A stretch of DNA of 64,000 nt from positions 1-64,000 of the forward strand of contig JAGQQG010000004.1 in the NCBI GenBank assembly GCA_020426325.1, in the 5' to 3' direction. How positions within the stretch are numbered: the stretch's first letter is position 1; every line of letters starts with the position of its first letter. Positions 1 through 9,154 of this stretch are shown piece after piece. Source of the stretch: Planctomycetaceae bacterium. GTDB lineage: Bacteria; Planctomycetota; Planctomycetia; Planctomycetales; Planctomycetaceae. Made by a program: the position numbers and the translations under genes. The notes under the pieces are model-generated. The model made no database searches, was not told the origin of the DNA, and worked only from the letters and a program-made list of their open reading frames with translations.

Positions 1-1
1 C

Positions 2-757
2 CGCGTTCAAATGACGCCGGATCTGCTCCCTAACGATGTCACAGGATCGTCCATCTATCGGGAGGAGACCCGGACGTTCGAATTCCGGAGGGGGCCGGTG
101 TTCACACACTTTCTCCTCGCGGATGAGATCAACCGCGCCTCGGCGCGGACACAGTCGTCTCTGCTCGAAGCGATGCAGGAGTTGCACGTGACCTACGATG
201 GTGTCACGCATCCGCTTCCCGAACCGTTCGTCACCTTCGCGACGCAGAACCCGATCGAACACGAAGGGACTTATCCACTGCCGCTTGCCCAGCTGGACCG
301 GTTCATGTTCAAGGTCCGCATGACCTATCCGGAACCGACCGACGAGATTCGAGTACTCACCGAACATCATGCAACTTCTGGTCTCAGCTCACCCGAGCAG
401 GCGACTGTGCAGAAAGTGATGTCAGCTGAGGAAGTTCTCTCTGCACGTCGGGTCATTCGGGAAACATTCGTGCGCGAGGAGGTTATCGATTATGTCCAGC
501 GGCTGCTGCAGGCAACTCGGAACGATGAGTTGCTTGAGGTCGGAGCGAGTCCGCGATCGGGGCTGATGCTCCTGATGGCAGCCAAGAGTCTGGCCCGGTT
601 CGCTGGCCGCGACTATGTGACTCCGGACGACATCAAGACGGCTCTCCTGCCGGTCATGCGGCATCGTGTTGTGCTCAGCCCGTCGGCCGAGTTGGAAGGA
701 ACGACGTCTGATGAGGTGCTGGCCCGGATGATCGAATTCGTCGAGGTTCCCCGATGA
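2..757 (+). CDS. MoxR-family AAA+ ATPase (5' end cut by window)
   Basis: The reading frame is already open at base 2 and runs to a TGA at 755-757, so the N-terminal part, including the Walker A loop, lies outside the window. What remains is typical MoxR: an RVQMTPDLLP stretch, the Walker B segment LLADEINRAS, the sensor-1 motif ATQNP and the LAQLDRF segment before the C-terminal lid domain. MoxR ATPases are chaperone-like AAA+ proteins that usually work with a DUF58/VWA partner. Here the stop overlaps the start of a DUF58 gene by four bases (ATGA), which suggests translational coupling and a shared role. The ATG at base 11 is internal, not the true start. The family assignment is secure; the substrate is unknown. 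Confidence 0.93.
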   Translation, partial: RVQMTPDLLPNDVTGSSIYREETRTFEFRRGPVFTHFLLADEINRASARTQSSLLEAMQELHVTYDGVTHPLPEPFVTFATQNPIEHEGTYPLPLAQLDRFMFKVRMTYPEPTDEIRVLTEHHATSGLSSPEQATVQKVMSAEEVLSARRVIRETFVREEVIDYVQRLLQATRNDELLEVGASPRSGLMLLMAAKSLARFAGRDYVTPDDIKTALLPVMRHRVVLSPSAELEGTTSDEVLARMIEFVEVPR

Positions 758-2076
758 AGCTCCGTCCCGGACCGCGGGCCTTGACCTGTGCCGGCGTAAT
801 CGCCCTGCTGTCGGTTGGAGTCTTTTTCTGGACACCGATGGCAGCACTTCTGTCAATCAGTGTCGTCCTCCTGGCAGGAGCAGCCGAGTATGATCGACGT
901 CAGGCTCGGCAACGAATGAGCGGCATTGCGGTGTCGCGGTCGCTGCCGGTCGTGATTGGTCGCGACTGTCCATTCCTGTCGACTTTGACACTGACGAACT
1001 CTGGTGAGGTCAAGTTGGTCGGCGAGGTTCGAGATGTCTGCCCCGATGACTGTGACCCGCCTTTACTGAATTCCTCAATCAATATTTCCGCTGGTGGGAG
1101 TGTTGATGTCATTCACACGTGCCGCATCCCCCGTCGCGGAATGCACGTTTTTGGGCCGGTCTGGGTCCGGATCGCCGGACCAATGGGATTGGTTGAGGTC
1201 CAACAGTCCTTCGAGTGTCCCGGGGCCATCCGAGTTCTGCCTGAGACATTTGCGTCACGTGAGAAGCTGGTGAAGGATTTCGGCGCCCAGCTGCAACTTC
1301 TGGACAGGATCACACGGACGCGCCAACATGGCAGCGGAACGGAGTTCGAATCACTGCATCCATTTCGTGAGGGCGATGATCCGCGCCGTATCGACTGGCG
1401 GGCCTCTGCGAAGCACGGCTCGCCGATCGTCAGGCGATTTCAGGTCGAGCGACATCGCGATGTGATGATCCTCATCGACTGCGGTCGTTTAATGGGCAGC
1501 CTGACGGACACCGGCTCGAAACTCGACTGTGCCGTGGACGCGGCCCTTAATCTCTCTCGCGTGGCCCTCCAGAGCGGCGACCGCTGCGGAGTTGCAGCCT
1601 ACGATCGTGTCGTCCGAGGGTTTCTGCCGCCACAGTCCGGAATCAATTCGCTGGGAAACATTGTTGAGAGTGTCTACGACCTGCAAACTGAATGGTTTGA
1701 AGCGGACTTTACGCGGATTCATGCAGAACTGCAGTCCCGGCAAGGCAAGCGATCGCTGCTCGTGATTCTCTCCGACCTGAGCGACGCCGAAACATCCCGT
1801 CTGCAATGCACGGCTCTTCGGCAGCTCAGTCGACGACATCTGGTCCTGTTCGCAGCTTTGAGGACACCCTTACTGAATCGAGTTGTCCACGAAACTCCGC
1901 ACTCCATTGTGGATGGCGCCCGGCACGCGGTCACGTACCGTCTCATTCGTGACCGGGCGCAAGCCCTGCACGCGCTGGAACGTTCCGGAGTCCACATCCT
2001 CGATGTCGAGCCTCACCAGCTGACGCTCCCGCTCATCAATCAGTTCGTCGAACTGCGACAGCGGAATCTGCTTTGA
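754..2076 (+). CDS. DUF58 domain protein (MoxR partner)
   Basis: A 440-residue protein with two hydrophobic segments near the N-terminus (about residues 8-45), then an extracytoplasmic-looking region and the DUF58 core. The hallmark of DUF58, a GSGTEF...REGDDPRRIDW block, sits at about residues 192-213 and is followed by a VWA-like strand (DVMILIDCGRLMGS, about 233-246). The ATG overlaps the MoxR stop codon, so the two are almost certainly co-translated. In other bacteria MoxR-DUF58 pairs assist assembly or maturation of envelope protein complexes; the client here cannot be read from the sequence. The gene ends 15 bases before the convergent SpoIIM-like gene. Confidence 0.92.
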   Translation: MKLRPGPRALTCAGVIALLSVGVFFWTPMAALLSISVVLLAGAAEYDRRQARQRMSGIAVSRSLPVVIGRDCPFLSTLTLTNSGEVKLVGEVRDVCPDDCDPPLLNSSINISAGGSVDVIHTCRIPRRGMHVFGPVWVRIAGPMGLVEVQQSFECPGAIRVLPETFASREKLVKDFGAQLQLLDRITRTRQHGSGTEFESLHPFREGDDPRRIDWRASAKHGSPIVRRFQVERHRDVMILIDCGRLMGSLTDTGSKLDCAVDAALNLSRVALQSGDRCGVAAYDRVVRGFLPPQSGINSLGNIVESVYDLQTEWFEADFTRIHAELQSRQGKRSLLVILSDLSDAETSRLQCTALRQLSRRHLVLFAALRTPLLNRVVHETPHSIVDGARHAVTYRLIRDRAQALHALERSGVHILDVEPHQLTLPLINQFVELRQRNLL

Positions 2077-2090
2077 CGTAGGAGGCGACA

Positions 2091-3119
2091 TCACAACGCG
2101 TCCGACTCGGCTTCAGATTCTCCGATTTCAAATCGGAGAGCATTCCGTTCCTGAAGAGCGCCATAGGTGAAGTACAACGCCCAGAAAAGGGCCGTCGCAG
2201 TGGCGAAGGCGAAACGGGTGCCGGTCGACCAATGGCTCTGCCTCACATAGCTTTCGATGATCGCAGCCGCGACAAGCATGCCTCCCACGCCGAGACAGAC
2301 GCGGGCCGCCTCACGTCCCGCTTCCAGCAGTTGATATTTGCGTGACCGGATCCCCGGATGAACGACAGCTTGTCCCAACATCAGGCCAATCCCACCGCAG
2401 AGGATGATCGCACCGATTTCCGTGATGCCATGCGGTAGAATCCAAGCCCACATCTCGCTGCGGATGCCAGCCTGTGCGTGGATCGCCACAAACACCCCCA
2501 TCAGCATCCCGTTAAAGACCATCAGGAAGACGGTCGGCACAGAGGCGAGCACACCGGTCGCCATCGCCAGCAATCCGACCTTGAAGTTGTGCTGAAACAG
2601 AAAGGACGCGAACAGGAATTTCTCGCCCCCCCCCTGATCACGACCGTGTCGGAGGACGGACAACAATTGCTCCTGTGTCGAGCCGGGCTGTCGGTTGTCC
2701 TGAGCCGGCCACAGGGCGTGGGCGATGAGCGGATCTGCTGAGGCTGCGAAGTAACCGATCAGACCGCCGCCGATCACGAGTACGGCCGAGATGAGATGCA
2801 GCCGCCAATGCCGCATCACCGACCGACCAAAGCCCTCCACAATGAACTTGACCGCCCCCTGCCACATCGACTCCCGCGGCGGAAGGTAAATCAGGCTATG
2901 AGCGGCTGCTGTCAATCCATTGAGATAGTTGATCAACTGTCTGTCCCTCGTCCGTGTCGAGACCCGTGCCAGATGGACCGAAGTGCGACGATAAAGCTCA
3001 TCGAGTCGTTCACGCTCCTCGAGTGAGAGTCGACGAACGGACTTCCGTCCCCGCTTCACGAGGGCAGCGAGTTCATCCCAGTCCTGCTTGTGACGGCTGA
3101 CAAAACTGCTCATACTCAC
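2091..3119 (-). CDS. SpoIIM-like (DUF95) integral membrane protein
   Basis: A 342-residue protein with a charged, helical N-terminal cytoplasmic region (about 100 residues) followed by five or six membrane segments. A central LPHGITEIGAI motif matches the conserved PHG-x-x-E signature of the stage II sporulation protein M family. In spore formers SpoIIM takes part in septal peptidoglycan remodelling. Non-sporulating bacteria, including planctomycetes, carry the family next to RDD, MoxR and DUF58 genes, as here, so the name does not imply sporulation. It is divergent from the RDD gene, with about 100 bases between them for both promoters. The exact role is unknown. Confidence 0.9.
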   Translation of the reverse strand: MSMSSFVSRHKQDWDELAALVKRGRKSVRRLSLEERERLDELYRRTSVHLARVSTRTRDRQLINYLNGLTAAAHSLIYLPPRESMWQGAVKFIVEGFGRSVMRHWRLHLISAVLVIGGGLIGYFAASADPLIAHALWPAQDNRQPGSTQEQLLSVLRHGRDQGGGEKFLFASFLFQHNFKVGLLAMATGVLASVPTVFLMVFNGMLMGVFVAIHAQAGIRSEMWAWILPHGITEIGAIILCGGIGLMLGQAVVHPGIRSRKYQLLEAGREAARVCLGVGGMLVAAAIIESYVRQSHWSTGTRFAFATATALFWALYFTYGALQERNALRFEIGESEAESDAL

Positions 3120-3218
3120 CTTGAGGTTTTTCGACCGATTCGATCATACCGTAGTCGCCCATTCGATGGGACTCCGCAATCATGACTCGGCAGGCCACGA
3201 CAGATTTCATCGATTCGC

Positions 3219-4016
3219 ATGTCCCGACTTCAGTTCGAAACGCCTGAAAATGTTGCTGTCTCGTACTCCAGTGCCGGGTTGGGCACGCGGTATGTGGCCT
3301 GGTTCGTCGATCAGATTCTCGTCTGGTTCGTGACCATTGTGCTGATCATCTCGATGATTTGTGCAGGAGCCTCGTTTGAAGGTGTCGATGAACTGTTTCG
3401 AGAAGGCGCGGAAGAGGGATCGAGCAAAGCCATTCTATACATCATCGGCCTGATGACACTGGTGTGGGGATTGGGGAGCTTCGTCTACTTCGGAGCGAGC
3501 GAACTCTTTCTCCGTGGGCAGACGCTCGGCAAGCGGCTTTCTGCCATCCGCGTCGTTAAGGCTGACGGCTTTGCATTAGACGCCCAAAGTATTCTTGTGC
3601 GGAATATCTTCCGCGTCGTCGATCATCTCCCATTGCTATGGATCGTCCCGGTTCTCTCCTCGACCGGCCAGCGACTGGGTGACATGGTCGCAGGCACGAT
3701 TGTCGTCGCCGAAGAGAATGTCGAATTAAGTTCCGTCCGCAATCAACTGGCTGAGCGGTCAGCTCTGGAGAGTGAGTTTCGTTTTGATGCAACGTCCCTT
3801 GCACGGCTTTCCGAGATGGACCTGCACGCTGTCGAGCAGATCCTGGAACGCTGGAATCAATTGGGCGAGGAACAACGCCAGCATCTGATCGGCACGATGC
3901 TTCCGCCGCTCTGTCAGAAGCTCAAAGTCGAAACGCCCCCCATAGAGCGAGGCGTCCATTTCCTCGAAGACCTTCTATCCGCCGAACTGCGCCGACAACG
4001 CAGGAGTTTGGGATGA
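3219..4016 (+). CDS. RDD family membrane protein
   Basis: A 265-residue protein. The RDD domain is recognisable by the Arg and Asp in TRYVAWFVDQ near residue 25, a second membrane segment, the conserved GQTLGKRL loop (about residue 103) and a third region with RNIFRVVD. The last 100 residues are soluble and charged. RDD proteins are small membrane proteins of poorly defined, possibly transport-related, function. The position beside SpoIIM, DUF58 and MoxR genes is a recurrent planctomycete arrangement and suggests a common envelope function (inference). After its stop at 4016 there are about 230 bases without an evident gene before glpD. Confidence 0.9.
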   Translation: MSRLQFETPENVAVSYSSAGLGTRYVAWFVDQILVWFVTIVLIISMICAGASFEGVDELFREGAEEGSSKAILYIIGLMTLVWGLGSFVYFGASELFLRGQTLGKRLSAIRVVKADGFALDAQSILVRNIFRVVDHLPLLWIVPVLSSTGQRLGDMVAGTIVVAEENVELSSVRNQLAERSALESEFRFDATSLARLSEMDLHAVEQILERWNQLGEEQRQHLIGTMLPPLCQKLKVETPPIERGVHFLEDLLSAELRRQRRSLG

Positions 4017-4245
4017 TGTCGCTGATGTGGTTATCTCAGGATGCCATGACGATCATGAACTGACTGACTATTGAAACGAGCTGTGGCAGCTGTCGGCTTA
4101 ATGTTGATTGCGTATGCTCTCCCTCACTCACAGTCCAGAACCACCATCAGAAGGCCGAACCTTACATTTCGTGTCCGACATCATCTGACGGGGTAGCGTT
4201 GGCATGTTGTAGGCGATCAGACACGGCTTCGTTAGACTGCTGAGC

Positions 4246-5961
4246 ATGTCCCAGCTCGATTCGATCAAACCGGTTCTCATTCTTGGTGCAGGCATCAACG
4301 GATGCTGTGTGGCCCGGGAACTTGTGCTGAATGGTGTGCCTGTCGTCCTTGTCGAAGAGGCGGACATCGCCACTGGCGCGACAGCCAAGTCGTCGCGATT
4401 GATTCATGGCGGATTGCGTTATCTGGAATATGGCGACTTTCGACTCGTTGCTGAGTCACTCCATGAGCGGGAGAGATTGCTCAGGCTCGCACCACAGTTT
4501 GTGAAACCGCTGAAACTGCACATCCCTGTCACCCGGCGCTTCGGTGGACTCATTCAATCGGCTTTTCGATTTTTGCGATTAAGCCGTTTCTCATTTGGAC
4601 GCTGGTTGTCAGCTTACCTGCCGAGCCGCTCCGAACGGGGCCTGATGGTTGTCCGCATCGGCCTCTGGTTCTATGACTGGATTGCGCGCTCGTCCCTGTT
4701 GCCGAGCCACACGATGGAGCGAGTCGGGGAGGCTGGTACTCCGACAGTCGATGCGAACAAGTTTCACTGGCTGTGCAGTTACTACGATGCACAAATGCTC
4801 TCCCCCGAGCGATTCGTCATCGCCCTGTTGGAAGACGCCCGAAAGCACGCTGCTGAGCAAGGCATCGAATTTCGGATCTACACGCACCATGGAGCCTTGT
4901 TTGAAGAGAATGGGGTTGTTGTGCGCAGGGTGTCTGACGGTGATGCTGTGCACACGTTTCAACCCTCAACCATCATCAATGCAACCGGCGCCTGGGGAGA
5001 CCTGACGCTCGATGATATGGATGTTAAGACGGAACGCCTGCTGGGGGGGACGAAAGGAAGCCATTTCATCACGCCTCATCCGGGACTTCGTCAGGCACTC
5101 GGGGACGGTGGTATCTACGCAGAGGCAGCCGACGGTCGGCTCGTGTTTATTCTCCCCTTTGGTCAGTCGGTGCTTGTGGGAACGACGGACGAACGCTTTG
5201 AAGGCTCTCCCGGAGACGCCGTTGCAAGCGAAGCTGAGTTGGAGTATCTCATCGGGATGACCAACGATGTGGTGTCAGGTTGTCATCTGACTCGAGCGGA
5301 CATCAAGATCCATTACAGCGGTGTGCGACCCTTGCCGTATGTTCCCAGCGGACGCACCGGTTCGATTCCTCGAGGGCATTGGATTCATACGACCACCCGA
5401 AACGGCATCGTGATCGACACGTTGATTGGCGGGAAACTGACGACCTGCCGCGCATTTGGTGAGGAAGTGGCCAATCTCGTGATGGGGCGTCTGAATGTCT
5501 CTCGCATTCGCGACACTCGGGACAGGATGGTGCCCGGTGCGGAAGAGTTTCCCGCGGACGTTCAGCAATGGTGCCACGAGGTCGCATCCCAGACAGGTTA
5601 TGACCCGATGCAGGTACATGCGGTTTTCGAACTCCAGGGAACACGGTGCAGAGAAATCCTGACATCCTCGAACGAACGCCAGTCTCTGCCGGGAACGACG
5701 ATTCCGGTTTCCTTTGTTGACTGGACAATCAGAAATGAGTGGGTTGGCAGTTTGGGGGACCTGGTTGAACGTCGCCTAGGTCTGGTCCTTCACCCGTGGT
5801 TAACACGGGAAACGATTACAGTTCTCGCCGACCGGATGTGCCATTCAGGACTGATCACTGAAGAGGAGCGCGAGCAGGAAATCTCGGATTGCCTGTTAAG
5901 CCTGAAACGGAATTATGGTGTGGAAGTTACCACTCCGACGTCCGAAGTATCCGCTCCCTGA
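4246..5961 (+). CDS. glpD: FAD-dependent glycerol-3-phosphate dehydrogenase
   Basis: A 571-residue flavoprotein that should oxidise sn-glycerol-3-phosphate to dihydroxyacetone phosphate and pass electrons to the quinone pool at the cytoplasmic membrane. The N-terminus has the FAD-binding Rossmann motif LILGAGINGCCVAREL (about residues 11-26), followed by the family's SSRLIHGGLRYLEYGDF block. The middle holds the substrate-side motifs SGVRPLPY and GGKLTTCR, and the C-terminus has the helical DAO-C domain. The length is normal for GlpD/GlpA-type enzymes. There is no glycerol kinase or facilitator gene beside it, so the gene appears to stand alone. No strong ribosome-binding site is visible, but the start fits the Rossmann fold. 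Confidence 0.93.
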   Translation: MSQLDSIKPVLILGAGINGCCVARELVLNGVPVVLVEEADIATGATAKSSRLIHGGLRYLEYGDFRLVAESLHERERLLRLAPQFVKPLKLHIPVTRRFGGLIQSAFRFLRLSRFSFGRWLSAYLPSRSERGLMVVRIGLWFYDWIARSSLLPSHTMERVGEAGTPTVDANKFHWLCSYYDAQMLSPERFVIALLEDARKHAAEQGIEFRIYTHHGALFEENGVVVRRVSDGDAVHTFQPSTIINATGAWGDLTLDDMDVKTERLLGGTKGSHFITPHPGLRQALGDGGIYAEAADGRLVFILPFGQSVLVGTTDERFEGSPGDAVASEAELEYLIGMTNDVVSGCHLTRADIKIHYSGVRPLPYVPSGRTGSIPRGHWIHTTTRNGIVIDTLIGGKLTTCRAFGEEVANLVMGRLNVSRIRDTRDRMVPGAEEFPADVQQWCHEVASQTGYDPMQVHAVFELQGTRCREILTSSNERQSLPGTTIPVSFVDWTIRNEWVGSLGDLVERRLGLVLHPWLTRETITVLADRMCHSGLITEEEREQEISDCLLSLKRNYGVEVTTPTSEVSAP

Positions 5962-6260
5962 CCCGGATCAGCAGAATCTGCCAAAAAGCTGTTGACTCAT
6001 TTTTTATTTCCAGATACGTTCCCGCCCGCAGTTGGACGAACGCCTGTTCTGGCTCGCTTGCTGCAACACATCTCTCCATTCTCCCCATCATGACTCCCCC
6101 TAATGGCCGGGCCGAAGCCTCGCAGGGAACTGCGAGATCCGGTGGCGTACGTCGCTGGTTCCCAGCCGACCATGTCTCCCTATAGATCGCGGGCCGCGTG
6201 ACCGATTGGGTCACGGCAATCCTATCTCTCTCTCGAAATCTGATCGAAAAGGAACGTTCG

Positions 6261-6530
6261 ATGAAACAGTTCATGATGCTTTGCGTATGCATTGCAATTG
6301 CAGCCTCCAGCGTTGGCTGTTGTTGGTGGCAACCCTACGGCGGATGCGGTGGCGGTTGTGGAGGCGGTGCCTGTGGAGGTGCCCCCAGCTACTATGGCGG
6401 ATACCCGGCAGGTGCCTACTACGGCGGCACTTCGACGACAGCCGCCATGCCGATGACAACTCCCTATGCCTACAGTCCGGGCTACCCGGTCACCGCGGGA
6501 CTGCCGATTAACAGTCTGCCGACCTACTGA
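6261..6530 (+). CDS. Small Cys/Gly/Tyr-rich lipoprotein
   Basis: An 89-residue protein. The start at 6261 is preceded by AAAAGGA at 6247-6253, a good ribosome-binding site, and gives a clean lipoprotein signal peptide (MKQFMMLCVCIAIAASSVGC). The mature part begins with CWWQPYGG, continues as a Gly/Cys-rich stretch, then Tyr/Gly/Ala and Thr/Met/Pro-rich sequence, ending NSLPTY. I do not recognise a domain. The composition suggests a disordered, cell-surface or periplasmic lipoprotein. A strong intrinsic terminator lies about 75 bases downstream, so this is a monocistronic, probably well expressed, gene. An open frame extends upstream to 6198, but that would place 21 polar residues before the signal. 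Confidence 0.75.
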   Translation: MKQFMMLCVCIAIAASSVGCCWWQPYGGCGGGCGGGACGGAPSYYGGYPAGAYYGGTSTTAAMPMTTPYAYSPGYPVTAGLPINSLPTY

Positions 6531-6603
6531 CCTGTTCGATGTTCTTGACGCTGCTCTCGAGCGTGAACACAGGGAGACTGTGGTTCAGTTGAAAAGATTT
6601 CCT

Positions 6604-6646
6604 CGGGTTGTTCCTGAAGCCAGGGACAACCCGATTTTCTTTTTTT
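6604..6646 (+). terminator. Intrinsic terminator after the small lipoprotein
   Basis: An 11-bp stem (CGGGTTGTTCC at 6604-6614 against GGGACAACCCG at 6623-6633, one G-U pair) with an eight-base loop, directly followed by ATTTTCTTTTTTT. It is a textbook Rho-independent terminator on the plus strand. Confidence 0.9.
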
Positions 6647-6905
6647 GGGTCTCAAACCATGAATCTCGGACAGTGAGATCCTGAATGGAGATACATCAAA
6701 AGTGTGTGGCCGGAAGTCGACTTCGAGCAGGTTTGCCTGTCCGTGATGTTCCTCGCGAGCGATTCTGGAGTTAATCAATCCGTTTGATCTCGTCGGTCCC
6801 CTTGAACGTTCGTCTTGGATTGGCGATAAGATGCACAAGGTGGGACATCATCGATACATTGACTCCAGTGTGCAGTTCATCTTTTAAAGGACGAGGACTC
6901 CTCGC
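6647..6905. other. Intergenic leader of the STAS gene
   Basis: The 375 bases between the lipoprotein and the STAS gene hold the terminator above and then about 260 bases with no convincing gene. The only further structure I see is a short hairpin just before the STAS start (6892-6904). Confidence 0.5.
6892..6904 (+). promoter_or_regulatory. Hairpin between Shine-Dalgarno and start codon of the STAS gene
   Basis: CGAGG (6892-6896), loop ACT, CCTCG (6900-6904), ending one base before the ATG at 6906. An AAAGGA motif at 6886-6891 lies 14 bases from the start, too far unless this hairpin folds and shortens the distance. Alternatively the GAGG in the stem is the ribosome-binding site and is masked by folding. 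Either way the initiation site looks structured. Confidence 0.35.
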
Positions 6906-7274
6906 ATGACCGACGAAGCTCCAGCCGACTTTCAGATTCAGTGGCACGGCGATGCAGTTGTCGTCACCCCCACCGGCAACATCGAAACCATGAGTTGGGA
7001 CCTCATCGAGCAGGCGGCCAATTTGGTGATGGCACCGCTCGCAGACCAGAAAGTTCCGATGGTCGTCTTCGACCTCAGCGAGGTTGGGTACTTCGGGTCC
7101 GTCTTTCTCGCGCTCATTCTGCGATGCCACAAGTTCGTGAAAAGCCGGGGAGGAGAACTGGTGCTTTGCGGAGCCAGCAAGATGGCCCGAGAACTCTTGC
7201 GGATCACGGCTCTCGATACGCTATGGGCCATCTACGACGACCGTGAATCGGCCTTTGATGCAATCGGCGCGTAA
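6906..7274 (+). CDS. STAS-domain protein, anti-sigma-factor-antagonist type
   Basis: A 122-residue protein that is essentially a single STAS domain. The segment [17 protein letters not shown] (about residues 57-73) matches the loop and helix that carry the phosphorylatable serine in SpoIIAA/RsbV-type proteins, with GS at the expected place. Such proteins bind anti-sigma factor kinases and are switched by serine phosphorylation. No kinase or sigma factor gene is adjacent, so the partner is encoded elsewhere. It lies 68 bases upstream of the LOG-family gene on the same strand. Confidence 0.85.
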   Translation: MTDEAPADFQIQWHGDAVVVTPTGNIETMSWDLIEQAANLVMAPLADQKVPMVVFDLSEVGYFGSVFLALILRCHKFVKSRGGELVLCGASKMARELLRITALDTLWAIYDDRESAFDAIGA

Positions 7275-7342
7275 ACGCGCAGTGAGCATCGACCGTCCGC
7301 CTCTCACTTCTCATCTTTCACATAATCAAAGTTAGTTCGGTC

Positions 7343-8410
7343 ATGTCACGGAAGTTCGTACGGGCTGCCACGGATGTCTCTGAATCTGACCCGCTCCCCA
7401 CAGAGCACAGCACTGTCCTGACGGGTGCTGAGTCTTTGATTGAGGAGATTAAGGAAACGGCTGACAAACTCGGCCGTGACGGTGCTACCCGGGGCGATCT
7501 CAAGATTCTGGCAAGAGCGCTTCGCGAACTTCGCTACGCCTTCAAGGTTTTCACTCCCTATCGCAAACAACGGAAAGTGACGGTCTTCGGCTCGGCCCGA
7601 ATGCCTCCCGATCATCCGGCATACATTCAGTCGGTCAATTTTGGTCGGCGCATGGCTGAAGAAGGCTGGTATGTCGTGACCGGTGCAGGCGGCGGGATCA
7701 TGGAGGGGGCTCACGTTGGTGCCGGGAAGAAGATGTCCTTCGGCGTCAATATCATGCTCCCGTTTGAGCAGGAGGCGAACTACGTCATCCAGGGTGATGA
7801 AAAACTTGTTCATCTCAAGTACTTCTTCACACGCAAGCTGCTGTTCGTGAAGGAAGTCCATGCGATCGTCCTGTTCCCCGGAGGGTTCGGCACGCAGGAT
7901 GAAGGGTTTGAGACGCTCACTCTCGTCCAGACCGGCAAACGCGATCTGATGCCCATCGTGCTCGTCGACAGTCCGGGCGGGAGCTATTGGAAGAACTGGA
8001 AGAAGTTCATCCAGGAGAACCTGCTTGCTGACGGTCTGATCTCACCGGAAGACCTCGCCTTGTTTCGGGTGACAGATGATGTCGAGGCTGCGGTCGATGA
8101 AATTCTGGATTTCTATTGTGTCTACAACAGCATGCGATACGTTCGCGGCAAGCTGGTCGTTCGCTTACACAAGGAGCCGGATGCTCAACTCATGGAGCGA
8201 TTGAACGACGAATTTGGATCGATGCTCGAATCCGGGCGAATCGAGAAATGCACAGCTCATTCACTCGAAGAGGACGATGCTCACCTGATGGATCTGCCTC
8301 GCATCTCATTCGACTTCAACCGTCGAGATGTCGGCAAACTGCGTCTGATGGTTGACCTGATCAATCGCGAACTGGGTGACACGGCTGAGGATGGAGAACT
8401 GTTGCCGTAG
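7343..8410 (+). CDS. LOG-family (TIGR00730-type) nucleotide phosphoribohydrolase-like protein
   Basis: A 355-residue protein with a Rossmann-like LOG core. It has a [10 protein letters not shown] motif after the first strand, [17 protein letters not shown], and the family signature [12 protein letters not shown] (about residues 179-190). Members hydrolyse nucleoside 5'-monophosphates such as cytokinin ribotides to base and ribose phosphate; many were once annotated as lysine decarboxylases. The roughly 80-residue N-terminal and 90-residue C-terminal extensions make it longer than the minimal 180-200-residue LOG proteins and match the longer bacterial class. The substrate cannot be deduced. 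It probably follows the STAS gene in one transcript. Confidence 0.88.
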   Translation: MSRKFVRAATDVSESDPLPTEHSTVLTGAESLIEEIKETADKLGRDGATRGDLKILARALRELRYAFKVFTPYRKQRKVTVFGSARMPPDHPAYIQSVNFGRRMAEEGWYVVTGAGGGIMEGAHVGAGKKMSFGVNIMLPFEQEANYVIQGDEKLVHLKYFFTRKLLFVKEVHAIVLFPGGFGTQDEGFETLTLVQTGKRDLMPIVLVDSPGGSYWKNWKKFIQENLLADGLISPEDLALFRVTDDVEAAVDEILDFYCVYNSMRYVRGKLVVRLHKEPDAQLMERLNDEFGSMLESGRIEKCTAHSLEEDDAHLMDLPRISFDFNRRDVGKLRLMVDLINRELGDTAEDGELLP

Positions 8411-8596
8411 GGGGCTGTTGAAAAAACTTTCTGTGTCAATGCTCGACTGGCCGACTCTTGGCTGGCTTTTCAGCGCTGGAAACGACTTGACGATCGAACC
8501 TGATCTAGTCGCAGGACGGTTGATTGCTAGAATTCCGATCATTCAGGTCATGAATGTCCTGTTTGCGCTGCTGTCAATGCTCACGGAGGGTACGCA

Positions 8597-9046
8597 ATGA
8601 ATCGTCGTTTGTGGATCAGCGGGGGGCTGTTCATGGTCCTGGGCACATTCGCAGGGCTACGGTTCAATACGCTTGCTGATGAGGGTGTCCGACCGATTCC
8701 TAACACCCTGGGTCGATCTGTCGACGACGAATCGGCACCGGTCATGCACGCCAAGTTGACAGCATCACAGCGTGTCCTGGAAGGTCTCTTGAACCGGGAC
8801 TTCAAAACGATAAGCACTGCCGCTGAAATCCTGAGTCAGCTTGCCGTCGCCGCTCACCAGCATCAGGAGCAGGATCGGGATGATCTCATCTATGAGCATT
8901 TCCGGACAGAGTTTATCCGTCTCTCCGAGCAGTTAGAAACGATGGCTGAAGATGAGAATCTTGAAGGGGCTGCGTACGTTCATCAGAGTCTGACCGCCAC
9001 CTGCATTGCCTGTCACCGGCATCTCCGCGATCGTGATGCGGAATAG
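8597..9046 (+). CDS. Secreted cytochrome c'-like haem protein
   Basis: A 149-residue protein with an N-terminal signal or anchor segment (hydrophobic up to about residue 22), a mostly helical body, and a single haem c motif CIACH at residues 136-140, close to the C-terminus. A C-terminal CxxCH after a helical bundle is the layout of cytochrome c' and related four-helix cytochromes, which bind NO, CO or act in electron transfer. A ribosome-binding site GGAGGG lies just before the ATG. On the opposite strand downstream is a globin operon, so the neighbourhood has a haem and diatomic-gas flavour (inference). Only the haem motif and its position are seen; the c' assignment is by architecture. Confidence 0.75.
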   Translation: MNRRLWISGGLFMVLGTFAGLRFNTLADEGVRPIPNTLGRSVDDESAPVMHAKLTASQRVLEGLLNRDFKTISTAAEILSQLAVAAHQHQEQDRDDLIYEHFRTEFIRLSEQLETMAEDENLEGAAYVHQSLTATCIACHRHLRDRDAE

Positions 9047-9154
9047 CTGTCAGACTATTAGGACAGTATGGGCGGTGTTTCACCCGTAGAATACCGATGC
9101 GAGTCAGACAACCATACAGATCCTCAGGCAACCTGAATTCCTTATTTTGCCAAT

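Noticed and set aside
5889..6185. Short open frame after glpD
   Set aside because: It begins inside glpD and has an unconvincing composition.
8408..8432. GGGGGCTGTTGAAAAAAC resembles the terminal sequence of some insertion sequences
   Set aside because: There is no matching inverted copy or transposase nearby, and the string is short.
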